5,576 nt of DNA, taken from positions 1 to 5,576 of the forward strand of contig JANWHR010000052.1 of assembly GCA_025450355.1 (NCBI GenBank), given 5' to 3'. This document shows positions 1 through 5,576 of the stretch, piece by piece. A program made the position numbers and the translations under genes. Origin of the DNA: Micropepsaceae bacterium. GTDB lineage: Bacteria > Pseudomonadota > Alphaproteobacteria > Micropepsales > Micropepsaceae. The notes under the pieces are model-generated. The model searched no databases, was not told where the DNA came from, and worked only from the letters and a program-made list of their open reading frames with translations. Position 1 is the first letter of the stretch. Every line of letters begins with the position of its first letter.

Positions 1-87
1 ATTGACCAAATAGATCGTGACCGCGGTTTTGCTTTTGCGGACGGAGTTGAGAAACGTGTCCTGAAGATTCTGCGGCTTTTCATTCAT
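1..87 (-). CDS. hfq: RNA chaperone Hfq, N-terminal 29 codons (cut by window edge)
   Basis: Reading the minus strand from the ATG at 87-85 gives 29 codons that run off the left edge of the window. The peptide contains [14 protein letters not shown] followed by TVTIYLVN-like sequence (residues 7-29), the N-terminal helix and first strand of the Hfq Sm-like fold. Hfq forms a hexamer in the cytoplasm that pairs small RNAs with mRNAs. By alignment with E. coli Hfq (offset +1), Q9 and D10 match the proximal U-binding Q8/D9. RKSK at 17-20 replaces the rim motif RRER. Y26 matches the distal-face Y25, where many alphaproteobacterial proteins, as I recall them, have Phe. The other ATG nearby (83-81) is in a different frame, and no in-frame start lies just upstream. 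The gene follows the aminotransferase by 108 nt on the same strand, the usual place of hfq downstream of ntrYX. The C-terminal two thirds, including the KH motif, lies outside the window. Confidence 0.93.
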   Translation of the reverse strand, partial: MNEKPQNLQDTFLNSVRKSKTAVTIYLVN

Positions 88-100
88 GGGTGAGCCCCAT
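86..100 (-). promoter_or_regulatory. Short hairpin over the hfq start codon, preceded by an A-tract
   Basis: On the minus strand the sequence before hfq reads ATGGG-GCTCA-CCCAT, a perfect 5-bp stem with a 5-nt loop. Its right arm includes the first two bases of the hfq ATG, and its left arm holds the only G-rich stretch that could serve as a Shine-Dalgarno. Immediately upstream in the mRNA is a run of six A (101-106). Hfq is known in some bacteria to repress its own translation. An A-rich tract next to a hairpin hiding the start site would fit that, but this is inference from a short stem. The same DNA read on the plus strand looks like a weak hairpin plus T-run, but no plus-strand gene ends here. 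Confidence 0.3.
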
Positions 101-156
101 TTTTTATGGAACGGACACCGTTGCGTCCCGCACGAGGATGAGATGCGCGCGGGAAG

Positions 157-185
157 ATATAAGCCTTTGCCTGAATTGCGAAGCC
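157..185 (-). promoter_or_regulatory. Weak candidate promoter for hfq
   Basis: In the 108-nt gap between the aminotransferase and hfq the minus strand has a possible -10 hexamer TTATAT (162-157). A poor -35-like hexamer GGCTTC (185-180) lies 17 nt upstream of it. It would place transcription start roughly 60 nt before the hfq start codon. The -35 match is bad, so this is only the best candidate seen in the gap. I found no convincing intrinsic terminator for the upstream operon here, so read-through into hfq is also possible. Confidence 0.2.
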
Positions 186-195
186 TAAAACAGCA

Positions 196-1092
196 TCACG
201 GGGCTGTGGAACTCTGGTCAAGTTTTGAATAGAGCGCGTGGGCCTTTTGCGTCATCGGCCCGGGCTTGCCGTTGCCGATTTCGCGGCCGTCGATGGACAC
301 AACCGGAAGCACGCCGCCGGACGCAGAGGTCATGAAAGCTTCTTTTGCCGCAACAGCTTCCGCGATACTGAACGGGCGCTCTTCAACCCCTGTTCCGGCG
401 CCCGACTTTAGTGCCGCAAGCACGCCTGCGCGCGTTACGCCTGCGAGAATCGTGCTGGAAAGATTCCGCGTCACCAGCACGCCATCACCCGTCACGATCC
501 AGGCGTTGCTGGAACTCCCTTCCGTGACCATGCCATCGGAATCGATCAGCCACGCCTCGAATGCGCCACGCTTGCGAGCCTCGGTTTTGGCCATGGCGTT
601 TGCGAGCAGGCCGGTGGTTTTGATGTCGCAACGCTTCCAGCGCAAATCCGGCAGTGCGATGACGGCCACTCCTTCGGAACGGCGCTTCCCGATTGCATCG
701 ATGTCGATCGCGCGCGCCGTCATGATGACGGACAGCTTCGGATTGGCTTGCATGGCGTGGTCGCGCCGGTATGCGCCGCGCGTGACCTGCAGATACAGCA
801 TTCCGTTTTTCAGACGGTTGCGCCGCACCATCTCGCGCATGACCAGCGCCAATGCGGCCGGGCTCATCGGCATGGGCATGTTCAACGCGCCGAGGCTGCG
901 CTCAAGGCGCTCTGTATGCCCCGGCTCATCCGTCAACCGGCCATCCAATACGGCGCAAACTTCATAGACTGCATCGGCAAATTGAAGCCCGCGGTCTTCG
1001 ATGTGAACGCCCGCTTGCGCATGCGGAAGGTAGCGGCCGCTGACGTATGCGACGCGCCCGGAGGGCGCCCGATGGCCGTGAGAGCGATTCAC
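196..1092 (-). CDS. dat: D-amino-acid (D-alanine type) aminotransferase, PLP class IV
   Basis: This 298-residue protein belongs to the fold-type IV PLP aminotransferases, which include D-amino-acid and branched-chain aminotransferases. D-alanine aminotransferase interconverts D-amino acids and 2-oxo acids in the cytoplasm, for example D-alanine plus 2-oxoglutarate to pyruvate plus D-glutamate, both peptidoglycan precursors. Visible motifs, in order, are DRGLQFADAVYEV (33-45), LQVTRGAYRRDH (101-112), CDIKTTGLLANAMAK (155-169) with the Schiff-base lysine K158, VTEGSSSN (189-196) with the PLP-contacting E191, and TSASGG (255-260). R110 and H112 line up with the R98/H100 carboxylate-binding pair of the Bacillus enzyme, which favours D-amino-acid over branched-chain specificity. 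The third trap residue, Tyr31 in Bacillus, is L36 here. The start is GTG (1092-1090), overlapping the ntrX stop by four bases (GTGA). It adds about a dozen residues before the usual start of homology, but no other start codon lies between. No good Shine-Dalgarno is seen, so coupling to ntrX translation is likely. Exact substrate specificity is unproven. Confidence 0.88.
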   Translation of the reverse strand: MNRSHGHRAPSGRVAYVSGRYLPHAQAGVHIEDRGLQFADAVYEVCAVLDGRLTDEPGHTERLERSLGALNMPMPMSPAALALVMREMVRRNRLKNGMLYLQVTRGAYRRDHAMQANPKLSVIMTARAIDIDAIGKRRSEGVAVIALPDLRWKRCDIKTTGLLANAMAKTEARKRGAFEAWLIDSDGMVTEGSSSNAWIVTGDGVLVTRNLSSTILAGVTRAGVLAALKSGAGTGVEERPFSIAEAVAAKEAFMTSASGGVLPVVSIDGREIGNGKPGPMTQKAHALYSKLDQSSTAP

Positions 1093-2501
1093 GCGTTGAA
1101 CGCCTGATCCAGCCGCGGCGACGACACGCCGAGCGATTTCAGTTTGCGGTGCAGCGCCGAGCGCTCCATGCCGATAAAGGTCGCGGTGCGCGAGATGTTG
1201 CCGCCAAACCGGTTGATCTGGGCCAGCAGATAATCCCGCTCGAAGATTTCCCGCGCCTCCCGCAGCGGCAAAGAGATGATGAGATCGGGCCTTGCCCCAT
1301 GTCCCCAGTGCGATCCCGCGCCATTGAAATTGGCCGGCAGAAGATCGGCGGAAATCGCGCCCGCCGCATCGTCGGAGGCGAGAATCAGCAGCCGTTCGAC
1401 AATATTGCGCAACTGCCGCACATTGCCCGGCCAGTTGTACGCCTGCAGGACGGCCATTGCCTCGTCCGAGACCGCGCGCATGGGTAACCCGGAAGCCGCG
1501 GAAAGCCGCTTCATGAAATAGTCCACCAGCAGTGGAATGTCGTCGCGGCGCTCCGCCAGCGAGGGCACGCGCAGCGGAACCACATTCAGCCGGTGATACA
1601 GGTCTTCCCGGAAGCGGCCGGATTCGATTTCCTGGCGCAGATCGGAAGTGGACGAGGAAATCACCCGCACATCGACCTGGACGCGCGTCGAACCGCCGAC
1701 CCGCTGAAACGACTGGTCGATCAGAACACGGAGGATTTTACCCTGGGTCTCCAGCGGCATGTCCGCCGCTTCGTCGAGGAACAGCGTGCCACCATGCGCA
1801 AGCTCCAGCAGCCCGATCTTGCGGACCGATTCCGATTCCACGCCGAACAGTTCGGTCTCGATGCGCGCGGGTGACATCATCGCGCAATTCACCGCAATGA
1901 ATGCATTCTCGACGCGCCGCGAGCGGGCGTGGATCAGGCGCGCGGTGACCTCCTTGCCGGAACCCGAAGGCCCGGTGATCAGCACGCGGCTGCCGGTCGG
2001 CGCGATTTTATCGATCAGTTGCCGAAGCTGGGCAATTGCCGTCGAGCTGCCGCAAAGATCTGTGTCGTCGCCGGCCTTGAGTTTCAGTTCCTCGATCTGG
2101 CGCTTCAGCCGTGCCGATTCGAGCGCGCGGCGGACCGTCAGGCAAAGCTTGTCGGCCTTGAACGGTTTTTCAATGAAGTCGTAAGCGCCTTTCTGGATCG
2201 CCGCGACCGCGGTTTCAATCGTGCCGTGACCGCTGATGATCACCACCGGAAGATCGGGATGATCGCGCGTGATTTCCTCCAGCACCTGAATGCCGTCGAG
2301 CCGGCTGCCCTGCAGCCAGACGTCGAGTACAACCAGATGTGGCCGGCGTTGGGCGATGGCGTTCAGCGCGCCATCCGAATCCGAAGCAATCCGGGTCTCG
2401 AATCCCTCGTCGGCGAGAACGCCCGCCATCAGCTCGCGGATGTCGGCCTCGTCGTCGACGACCAGGATCTCAGACGAAACCGGCGACCCGTTCTGTCTCA
2501 T
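1089..2501 (-). CDS. ntrX: NtrX response regulator of the NtrY/NtrX two-component system
   Basis: This 470-residue cytoplasmic DNA-binding regulator is the phosphorylation partner of NtrY. An N-terminal receiver domain (about 11-130) has the acidic pair D16/D17, phosphoacceptor D60 in VVLDVW, switch residue S90 and K112 in EKPF. A central AAA+ domain (about 148-390) has Walker A GPSGSGKE (177-184), Walker B TLFLDE (239-244), RFREDLYHRLNV (296-307) and WPGNVRQL (357-364). A Fis-type helix-turn-helix closes the protein (about 433-459, NISRTATFIGMERSALHRKL). The sigma54-contacting GAFTGA loop is absent: only 16 residues separate ELFG (217-220) from GGTLFLDE (237-244), against about 21 in NtrC. 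This shortened loop is, to my knowledge, typical of alphaproteobacterial NtrX and argues for a non-sigma54 mode of action. The ATG at 2501-2499 is preceded by GAGGAGG and lies inside the end of ntrY. It adds a few residues before the usual SEILVVDDE start, but codon 8 is GTT, so no later start fits. Its stop overlaps the GTG of the aminotransferase gene. Confidence 0.96.
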   Translation of the reverse strand: MRQNGSPVSSEILVVDDEADIRELMAGVLADEGFETRIASDSDGALNAIAQRRPHLVVLDVWLQGSRLDGIQVLEEITRDHPDLPVVIISGHGTIETAVAAIQKGAYDFIEKPFKADKLCLTVRRALESARLKRQIEELKLKAGDDTDLCGSSTAIAQLRQLIDKIAPTGSRVLITGPSGSGKEVTARLIHARSRRVENAFIAVNCAMMSPARIETELFGVESESVRKIGLLELAHGGTLFLDEAADMPLETQGKILRVLIDQSFQRVGGSTRVQVDVRVISSSTSDLRQEIESGRFREDLYHRLNVVPLRVPSLAERRDDIPLLVDYFMKRLSAASGLPMRAVSDEAMAVLQAYNWPGNVRQLRNIVERLLILASDDAAGAISADLLPANFNGAGSHWGHGARPDLIISLPLREAREIFERDYLLAQINRFGGNISRTATFIGMERSALHRKLKSLGVSSPRLDQAFNA

Positions 2502-4725
2502 TCACAACCTCCTCTGTTTTCGCCGGCCGGCGCAGCGGGAATGTTAACGTCACAACCGCGCCAGCCCACGTCTCGCCGGAGCGGATTTCATCATCCTGAA
2601 GCGACAGCTCGCCGCCATGATCCTCAAGAATTTTGCGCACGATCGCGAGGCCAAGTCCGGTGCCTTTGGCGCGTGTAGTGACATAGGGTTCGGTCAGCCG
2701 GTGACGGTTCTCATGCGGCAGACCGATGCCATTGTCATGCACCGCGATCCGGATCCGCCCCGGCTTCGCCATCAGCTCGACGGTGATGCGACCCGGTGCG
2801 GGATTACCGGCCGAAATGCGCGCCCCGATCGCTTCGGTTGCATTCTTCAGCACGTTGGTCAGCGCCTGGCTGACCAGTCTGGCATCGCAATCGAACATCA
2901 CCGGCCCGGGCGGAACATTGATCTCGAAACTGATCTGCGGTTGCGTCACCCGCTGCAAAAATACCGCCTGGCGCACCAGTTCCTGCGCGTCATTCGTGCG
3001 GACCACCGGGACCGGCATGCGCGCAAACGAAGAAAACTCGTCCACCATGCGGCCGATATCGCCGACCTGCCGGATGATGGTGTCGGTGCATTGGGTGAAC
3101 ACTTCCGGTTCGGTGGAAACTTCGCGCGAATATTTGCGCTTCAACCGTTCGGCCGAGAGCTGGATCGGCGTCAGCGGATTCTTGATCTCATGGGCGATCC
3201 GGCGCGCGACGTCAGCCCAGGCCGCGGTGCGCTGCGCCGACACCAGATCGGTGATGTCGTCAAAGGTCACCACAAAGCCGTGGCTCGCACCTTCGCTGGA
3301 AACCTGGACGTTGAGGTGGCGCAGGGCGCCCTGCCGGCGCACATCCACCTGCCCTGCGGTTTTGGGCGATCCTTCCGAAATCGCCCGCCGGATCAGTCCG
3401 GCAAGTTCGGGCATGGATTCGGAACAATGCCGGCCCTCCACCTCTTCCGGTCTGATTCCGAGCAGTCCTGATGCGGTGCGGTTGATGAGGGTGATCCGGC
3501 CTTCGCTGTCCAGGCCGACGACACCTGCGGAAACGCCTGCCAGCATGGCCTCCGTGAAACGGCGGCGTGCATCAAGCTGAAGATTGGCGTCCATCAATTC
3601 CTGGCGCCGTGCCTCCAGCTCCGAGGTCATGTGGTTGAACGTCTCCGACAGCGCACTGATTTCGTCGTCGTCCTCGCCGGCTTCGACGCGCACGTGCAGG
3701 TCGCCCTGACTCACCCGTTCGGCGGCGCCTGCAAGCCGCCCGATCGGCCGCACGATGCGGCTCGCGGCCCAGAGACCGAGCCATACCGCGCCCAGCAGGA
3801 TCAGCATGGCGACAACGACGTAGAGGGCCGCGAAGGTCAGCTGGATTTGCGAGCGGTTCTGGTTCAGGCGCTGATATTCGGAAACGGCATCGTGCGTTCC
3901 CTGCTGCCGGGCCAGAACCTGCGGATCAACCGGCCGATTCACCAGGAGATAGGCATCGATGAACGCATCGAGCCGGACCAGGGCCGACACCGCCTTTTCG
4001 CTGGCAAGCACGATGACCTGCCCGTTTTTTGCCTGATCGATTTCAGCCGGTGTGACGGGTGTTGGATCCGGCATATAGGGCAGCTTGGCGCTGGCCAGCG
4101 TGCGGCCGGTGGAATCCACCACATAAACGGCGGGCAGTGCGCGGATTTTGGCTTCGGTTTCGAGGATTTCGACGATGCGTTTCTGATCACCCTGCACCAG
4201 CGGCGCCGCCCGGTTCAGGTCGAAGGCCATGGCGAGGATGTCGCCGCGAATGACCTGCTTGTGCTCCTCGACATAGGCGTCCGCCACACTGACCGAATTG
4301 GCGAGCGCTGTTTGCACCCGTTCGGAAAACCACGCCTCAATGCCAAGATTGAGCGAAACGGCGGCAAAGATCGCGACCAGAATGGCCGGCAGCACCGCAA
4401 TGGCAGAGAACATCCCGACCAGCCGGGTGTGCAGTTTCGATCCGGCCTCGCCGCTCTTGCGCTCGATCCAGAGCCGCGTCAGGCGCCAGGCGATCAGTGC
4501 GCAAAGCGTGAGCACCAGCGAAAGATCGACCAGGATCAACACGACTACGGTGGTGGGCCGCGGGTTGTAGGCGGTGAAGCCCGGCAGCGAGAGATAGGTC
4601 AAGACCCCCGAAACGACGGCGGCAACGGCCACCACGAACGCGATCAGCGATGAGCGGGAGACCGCATTCACGAACCGGAACGGCCGTTCCACTGCGCGTG
4701 GATAGAAGTTCGGGCTGGAAAGCAT
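2470..4725 (-). CDS. ntrY: NtrY sensor histidine kinase (membrane-bound)
   Basis: This 751-residue inner-membrane kinase is predicted to phosphorylate NtrX. Hydrophobic segments lie at about 25-47, 59-80, 103-127 and 297-320. The stretch 128-296 between the last two is the likely periplasmic sensory region. A HAMP domain follows (about 321-375, RIVRPIGRL onward). Next come a PAS domain (about 388-495), a HisKA domain with the H-box AHEIKNPLTPIQLS and phosphoacceptor H512, and an HATPase domain. The HATPase shows N-box NVLKNATEAI (624-633), G1 DNGIGLP (664-670) and G2 GTGLGLA (688-694), so all catalytic motifs are intact. Length and architecture match a complete NtrY. The ATG at 4725-4723 is the first start in frame after an in-frame stop (TAG) at 4761-4759. 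It has no strong Shine-Dalgarno, and the native N-terminal codons could have been altered by the neighbouring insertion element. It overlaps ntrX by 32 nt. The usual upstream partner ntrC is missing from the adjoining sequence, where a divergent transposase gene is found instead. Confidence 0.95.
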   Translation of the reverse strand: MLSSPNFYPRAVERPFRFVNAVSRSSLIAFVVAVAAVVSGVLTYLSLPGFTAYNPRPTTVVVLILVDLSLVLTLCALIAWRLTRLWIERKSGEAGSKLHTRLVGMFSAIAVLPAILVAIFAAVSLNLGIEAWFSERVQTALANSVSVADAYVEEHKQVIRGDILAMAFDLNRAAPLVQGDQKRIVEILETEAKIRALPAVYVVDSTGRTLASAKLPYMPDPTPVTPAEIDQAKNGQVIVLASEKAVSALVRLDAFIDAYLLVNRPVDPQVLARQQGTHDAVSEYQRLNQNRSQIQLTFAALYVVVAMLILLGAVWLGLWAASRIVRPIGRLAGAAERVSQGDLHVRVEAGEDDDEISALSETFNHMTSELEARRQELMDANLQLDARRRFTEAMLAGVSAGVVGLDSEGRITLINRTASGLLGIRPEEVEGRHCSESMPELAGLIRRAISEGSPKTAGQVDVRRQGALRHLNVQVSSEGASHGFVVTFDDITDLVSAQRTAAWADVARRIAHEIKNPLTPIQLSAERLKRKYSREVSTEPEVFTQCTDTIIRQVGDIGRMVDEFSSFARMPVPVVRTNDAQELVRQAVFLQRVTQPQISFEINVPPGPVMFDCDARLVSQALTNVLKNATEAIGARISAGNPAPGRITVELMAKPGRIRIAVHDNGIGLPHENRHRLTEPYVTTRAKGTGLGLAIVRKILEDHGGELSLQDDEIRSGETWAGAVVTLTFPLRRPAKTEEVVNETERVAGFV
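2508..2514 (-). promoter_or_regulatory. Strong ntrX ribosome binding site inside the ntrY coding region
   Basis: The minus strand reads GAGGAGG-TTGTGA-ATG, a near-perfect Shine-Dalgarno with six bases before the ntrX ATG (2501-2499). It is encoded within the last dozen or so codons of ntrY. It fixes the ntrX start and suggests NtrX can be initiated efficiently on its own, giving more regulator than kinase from one mRNA. Confidence 0.85.
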
Positions 4726-4768
4726 CGGGCGGGATTGGCCTTTGGACGGGAGCAGTCTCTACCAAAGC

Positions 4769-4796
4769 AGTGTAGCAAAGCCACAGTATGTTGCAA
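4769..4796 (-). promoter_or_regulatory. Candidate promoter facing ntrY, possibly outward-reading from the IS end
   Basis: On the minus strand TTGCAA (4796-4791) and TACACT (4774-4769) are separated by 16 nt. Each matches four of six bases of the sigma70 -35 and -10 consensus. Transcription would begin near 4762, about 37 nt before the ntrY ATG. If the IS has cut ntrY off from the ntrBC promoter, this site could maintain expression. The -35 hexamer shares two bases with the adjacent palindrome. The match is moderate and may be chance in an AT-richer spacer. Confidence 0.35.
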
Positions 4797-4808
4797 TTGT
4801 GCACAATT
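4795..4808. repeat. Perfect 14-bp palindrome AATTGTGCACAATT (operator-like)
   Basis: The sequence equals its own reverse complement over 14 bases with no spacer. It sits between the outward-facing candidate -35 of ntrY (4791-4796) and the transposase -35 (4815-4820), where a dimeric DNA-binding protein could affect both. It does not match the NtrC site, the FixK/FNR site or the alphaproteobacterial LexA site as I know them. Whether it belongs to the IS or to the host intergenic region is unknown. Confidence 0.5.
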
Positions 4809-4814
4809 ACGTAG

Positions 4815-4842
4815 TTGACACCACAGACCCATGATGTAGTAT
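4815..4842 (+). promoter_or_regulatory. Sigma70-type promoter of the transposase gene
   Basis: A perfect -35 TTGACA (4815-4820) is followed after 16 nt by TAGTAT (4837-4842), a four-of-six -10. Transcription would begin near 4849 and leave a short leader of about 18 nt. That leader contains the GAGGG Shine-Dalgarno (4854-4858), 8 nt before the ATG at 4867. This is the best promoter match I noticed in the window. Confidence 0.65.
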
Positions 4843-4866
4843 GCGGCCAAGCCGAGGGTTAGGCAG

Positions 4867-5576
4867 ATGGCCAACGTTTTCAAAGAAAAGCATTTCCACG
4901 ACGAAGAAGCGGCGCGGCTGTGGTTTGAGACCGCACGGTGGTCGGATGGTCCCGTTTGCCCTTCGTGTGGAAGCGTCAAGCACTACAAGACCAAAAAACC
5001 CGGCCGTTACCGCTGTGGCGAGAAGGAATGCCGGCGCGACTTTACGGTAATGACCGGCACCGTCATGGAGCGCAGCCACGCCAAGCTGACACAGTGGGCG
5101 ATGGCCTTCTGGCTTTGCGCTTCATCAAAAAAGGGCTTCTCGGCTCACCAGCTCCATCGGACGTTGGGGATCACCTACCGGTCGGCTTGGTTCATGGCGC
5201 ACCGTATAAGGGAGTCCATGCGCGCGGGCGGCTTGGAGCCGATGGGCGGTGAAGGCAAGGTCGTTGAAGCCGACGAAACCTATTTCGGTGACGTGCCGGA
5301 AGCAAAGCGCCACAAGTCTCCTCAGCGCGGTGATCGCTCGTTCACCAAAGGCGGTAAGGTTGGCGTCGGTGGCAAGCGGGCAATCGTCTCTCTAGTCGAG
5401 CGCGGCGGCAACGTGCGCTCGTTTCATGTAGCCGTGGCCGATGGCGCGACCGTCGCCAACATCGTGAATGAGAACGTGCTTCGTGAGACGCGGCTGCACA
5501 CCGATGAAAGCCGCCTCTATGTGAAGGTCGGCGCAAACTTTGCGGCTCACGAAACAGTCATTCACAGCAGGAAAGA
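4867..5576 (+). CDS. IS1595-family (ISXO2-like) transposase, C terminus beyond window
   Basis: An ATG at 4867 opens a frame that stays open to the window end (236 codons plus two bases). An N-terminal zinc ribbon has C31-x2-C34 and C50-x4-C55 (PVCPSC and YRCGEKEC), the arrangement of the IS1595-type zinc domain. Next is a helical part with SKKGFSAHQLHRTLGITYRS (87-106) and WFMAHRIRESM (108-118). The ISXO2-type DDE catalytic domain begins at EADETYFG (134-141), with first acidic residue D136, and the second is D213 in HTDESRLY. The last visible residues, AAHETVIHSRK, resemble the HxTVNHS segment that comes shortly before the third catalytic residue in this family. That residue and an estimated 70-100 C-terminal residues are outside. 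No frameshift or stop is seen, so the visible part could be active. The enzyme would carry out DDE strand transfer of its own element. The start is supported by GAGGG eight bases upstream. Confidence 0.92.
   Translation, partial: MANVFKEKHFHDEEAARLWFETARWSDGPVCPSCGSVKHYKTKKPGRYRCGEKECRRDFTVMTGTVMERSHAKLTQWAMAFWLCASSKKGFSAHQLHRTLGITYRSAWFMAHRIRESMRAGGLEPMGGEGKVVEADETYFGDVPEAKRHKSPQRGDRSFTKGGKVGVGGKRAIVSLVERGGNVRSFHVAVADGATVANIVNENVLRETRLHTDESRLYVKVGANFAAHETVIHSRK

Larger units (their letters stand above)
4760..5576 (+). mobile_element. IS1595-family insertion sequence, left part (left end approximate, right end outside window)
   Basis: A plus-strand IS1595-type transposase gene with its own promoter begins 141 bp from the start codon of ntrY and faces away from it. 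The left boundary must lie between the ntrY start and the transposase promoter. I placed it near 4760 because an ntrY-frame stop occurs there and base composition drops to about 42% G+C over 4771-4842, but no terminal inverted repeat can be proven without the other end. The family typically makes 8-bp target duplications, which also cannot be tested here. The element probably separates ntrYX-dat-hfq from ntrBC. Confidence 0.6.

Noticed and set aside
86..106. Plus-strand hairpin followed by T6, like an intrinsic terminator
   Set aside because: The stem is only five pairs and no plus-strand gene ends here; on the strand that carries genes the run is A, not T.
266..967. Plus-strand open frame of 233 codons opposite the aminotransferase gene
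   Set aside because: Low-complexity Ser/Arg/Ala-rich translation with no motif; the minus-strand frame carries all PLP-enzyme signatures.
3631..4653. Long plus-strand open frame (340 codons) opposite ntrY, and similar ones at 2617-3471 and 2726-3580
   Set aside because: They are antisense to a well-supported kinase gene, show no recognisable domain, and are rich in Arg/His/Pro/Gly as expected from reading high-GC codons in the opposite strand.
4337..4804. Minus-strand frame of 155 codons that starts upstream of ntrY, in the IS-side spacer
   Set aside because: It runs out of frame through the first membrane segments of NtrY and has no motif. I considered that it might be an ntrC remnant or an NtrY N-terminal extension, but its sequence resembles neither.
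4781..4844. Short repeats CCACAG (4781, 4821) and AGTATG (4785, 4839) in the spacer
   Set aside because: Six-base repeats at uneven spacing are expected by chance and do not form terminal repeats or target duplications.
4867..5576. Possibility that the transposase is a domesticated host gene or part of a novel defence system
   Set aside because: The zinc ribbon, the first two catalytic Asp residues and the nearby promoter are those of an ordinary IS1595-type transposase, and no accessory gene is visible.

Overview
The window reads as chromosomal DNA of a high-GC alphaproteobacterium. The best fit is Hyphomicrobiales (Rhizobiales), possibly near the Bradyrhizobium/Rhodopseudomonas side, because the minus strand carries the order ntrY - ntrX - D-amino-acid aminotransferase - hfq that I recall from that group. 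The genus cannot be fixed from the sequence.

Layout, read in the direction of transcription of the main block (minus strand, right to left). ntrY (4725 to 2470) encodes a membrane-bound sensor histidine kinase. It overlaps by 32 nt with ntrX (2501 to 1089), its response regulator, which has a very good Shine-Dalgarno sequence inside the end of ntrY. ntrX overlaps by 4 nt (GTGA) with a class IV PLP aminotransferase of the D-alanine aminotransferase type (1092 to 196). After a 108-nt gap comes the first 29 codons of hfq (87 to 1, cut by the window edge). The overlaps indicate one translationally coupled ntrY-ntrX-dat unit. hfq may be read through from it or may have its own weak promoter in the gap.

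The right end is different. A divergent plus-strand gene (4867 to beyond 5576) encodes an IS1595-family (ISXO2-like) transposase, complete at its N terminus and cut by the window before the third catalytic residue. It has a near-consensus sigma70 promoter and a GAGGG ribosome binding site. In related genomes ntrC normally sits directly upstream of ntrY; here nothing of ntrC is visible in the 141 bp before the transposase gene. The element has therefore probably landed in the ntrC/ntrY junction or close to the start of ntrY, separating ntrYX-dat-hfq from ntrBC. The 141-bp spacer is AT-richer than the genes. It contains a perfect 14-bp palindrome between the transposase promoter and a plausible opposite-facing promoter that could now drive ntrY.

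Functionally, NtrY/NtrX is a two-component system linked in alphaproteobacteria to nitrogen metabolism, redox and envelope processes. NtrX here lacks the GAFTGA loop, so it should not activate sigma54 polymerase in the classical way. I see no wholly new system. The points worth a second look are the IS junction, the divergent promoter/palindrome module, and the hairpin over the hfq start codon.
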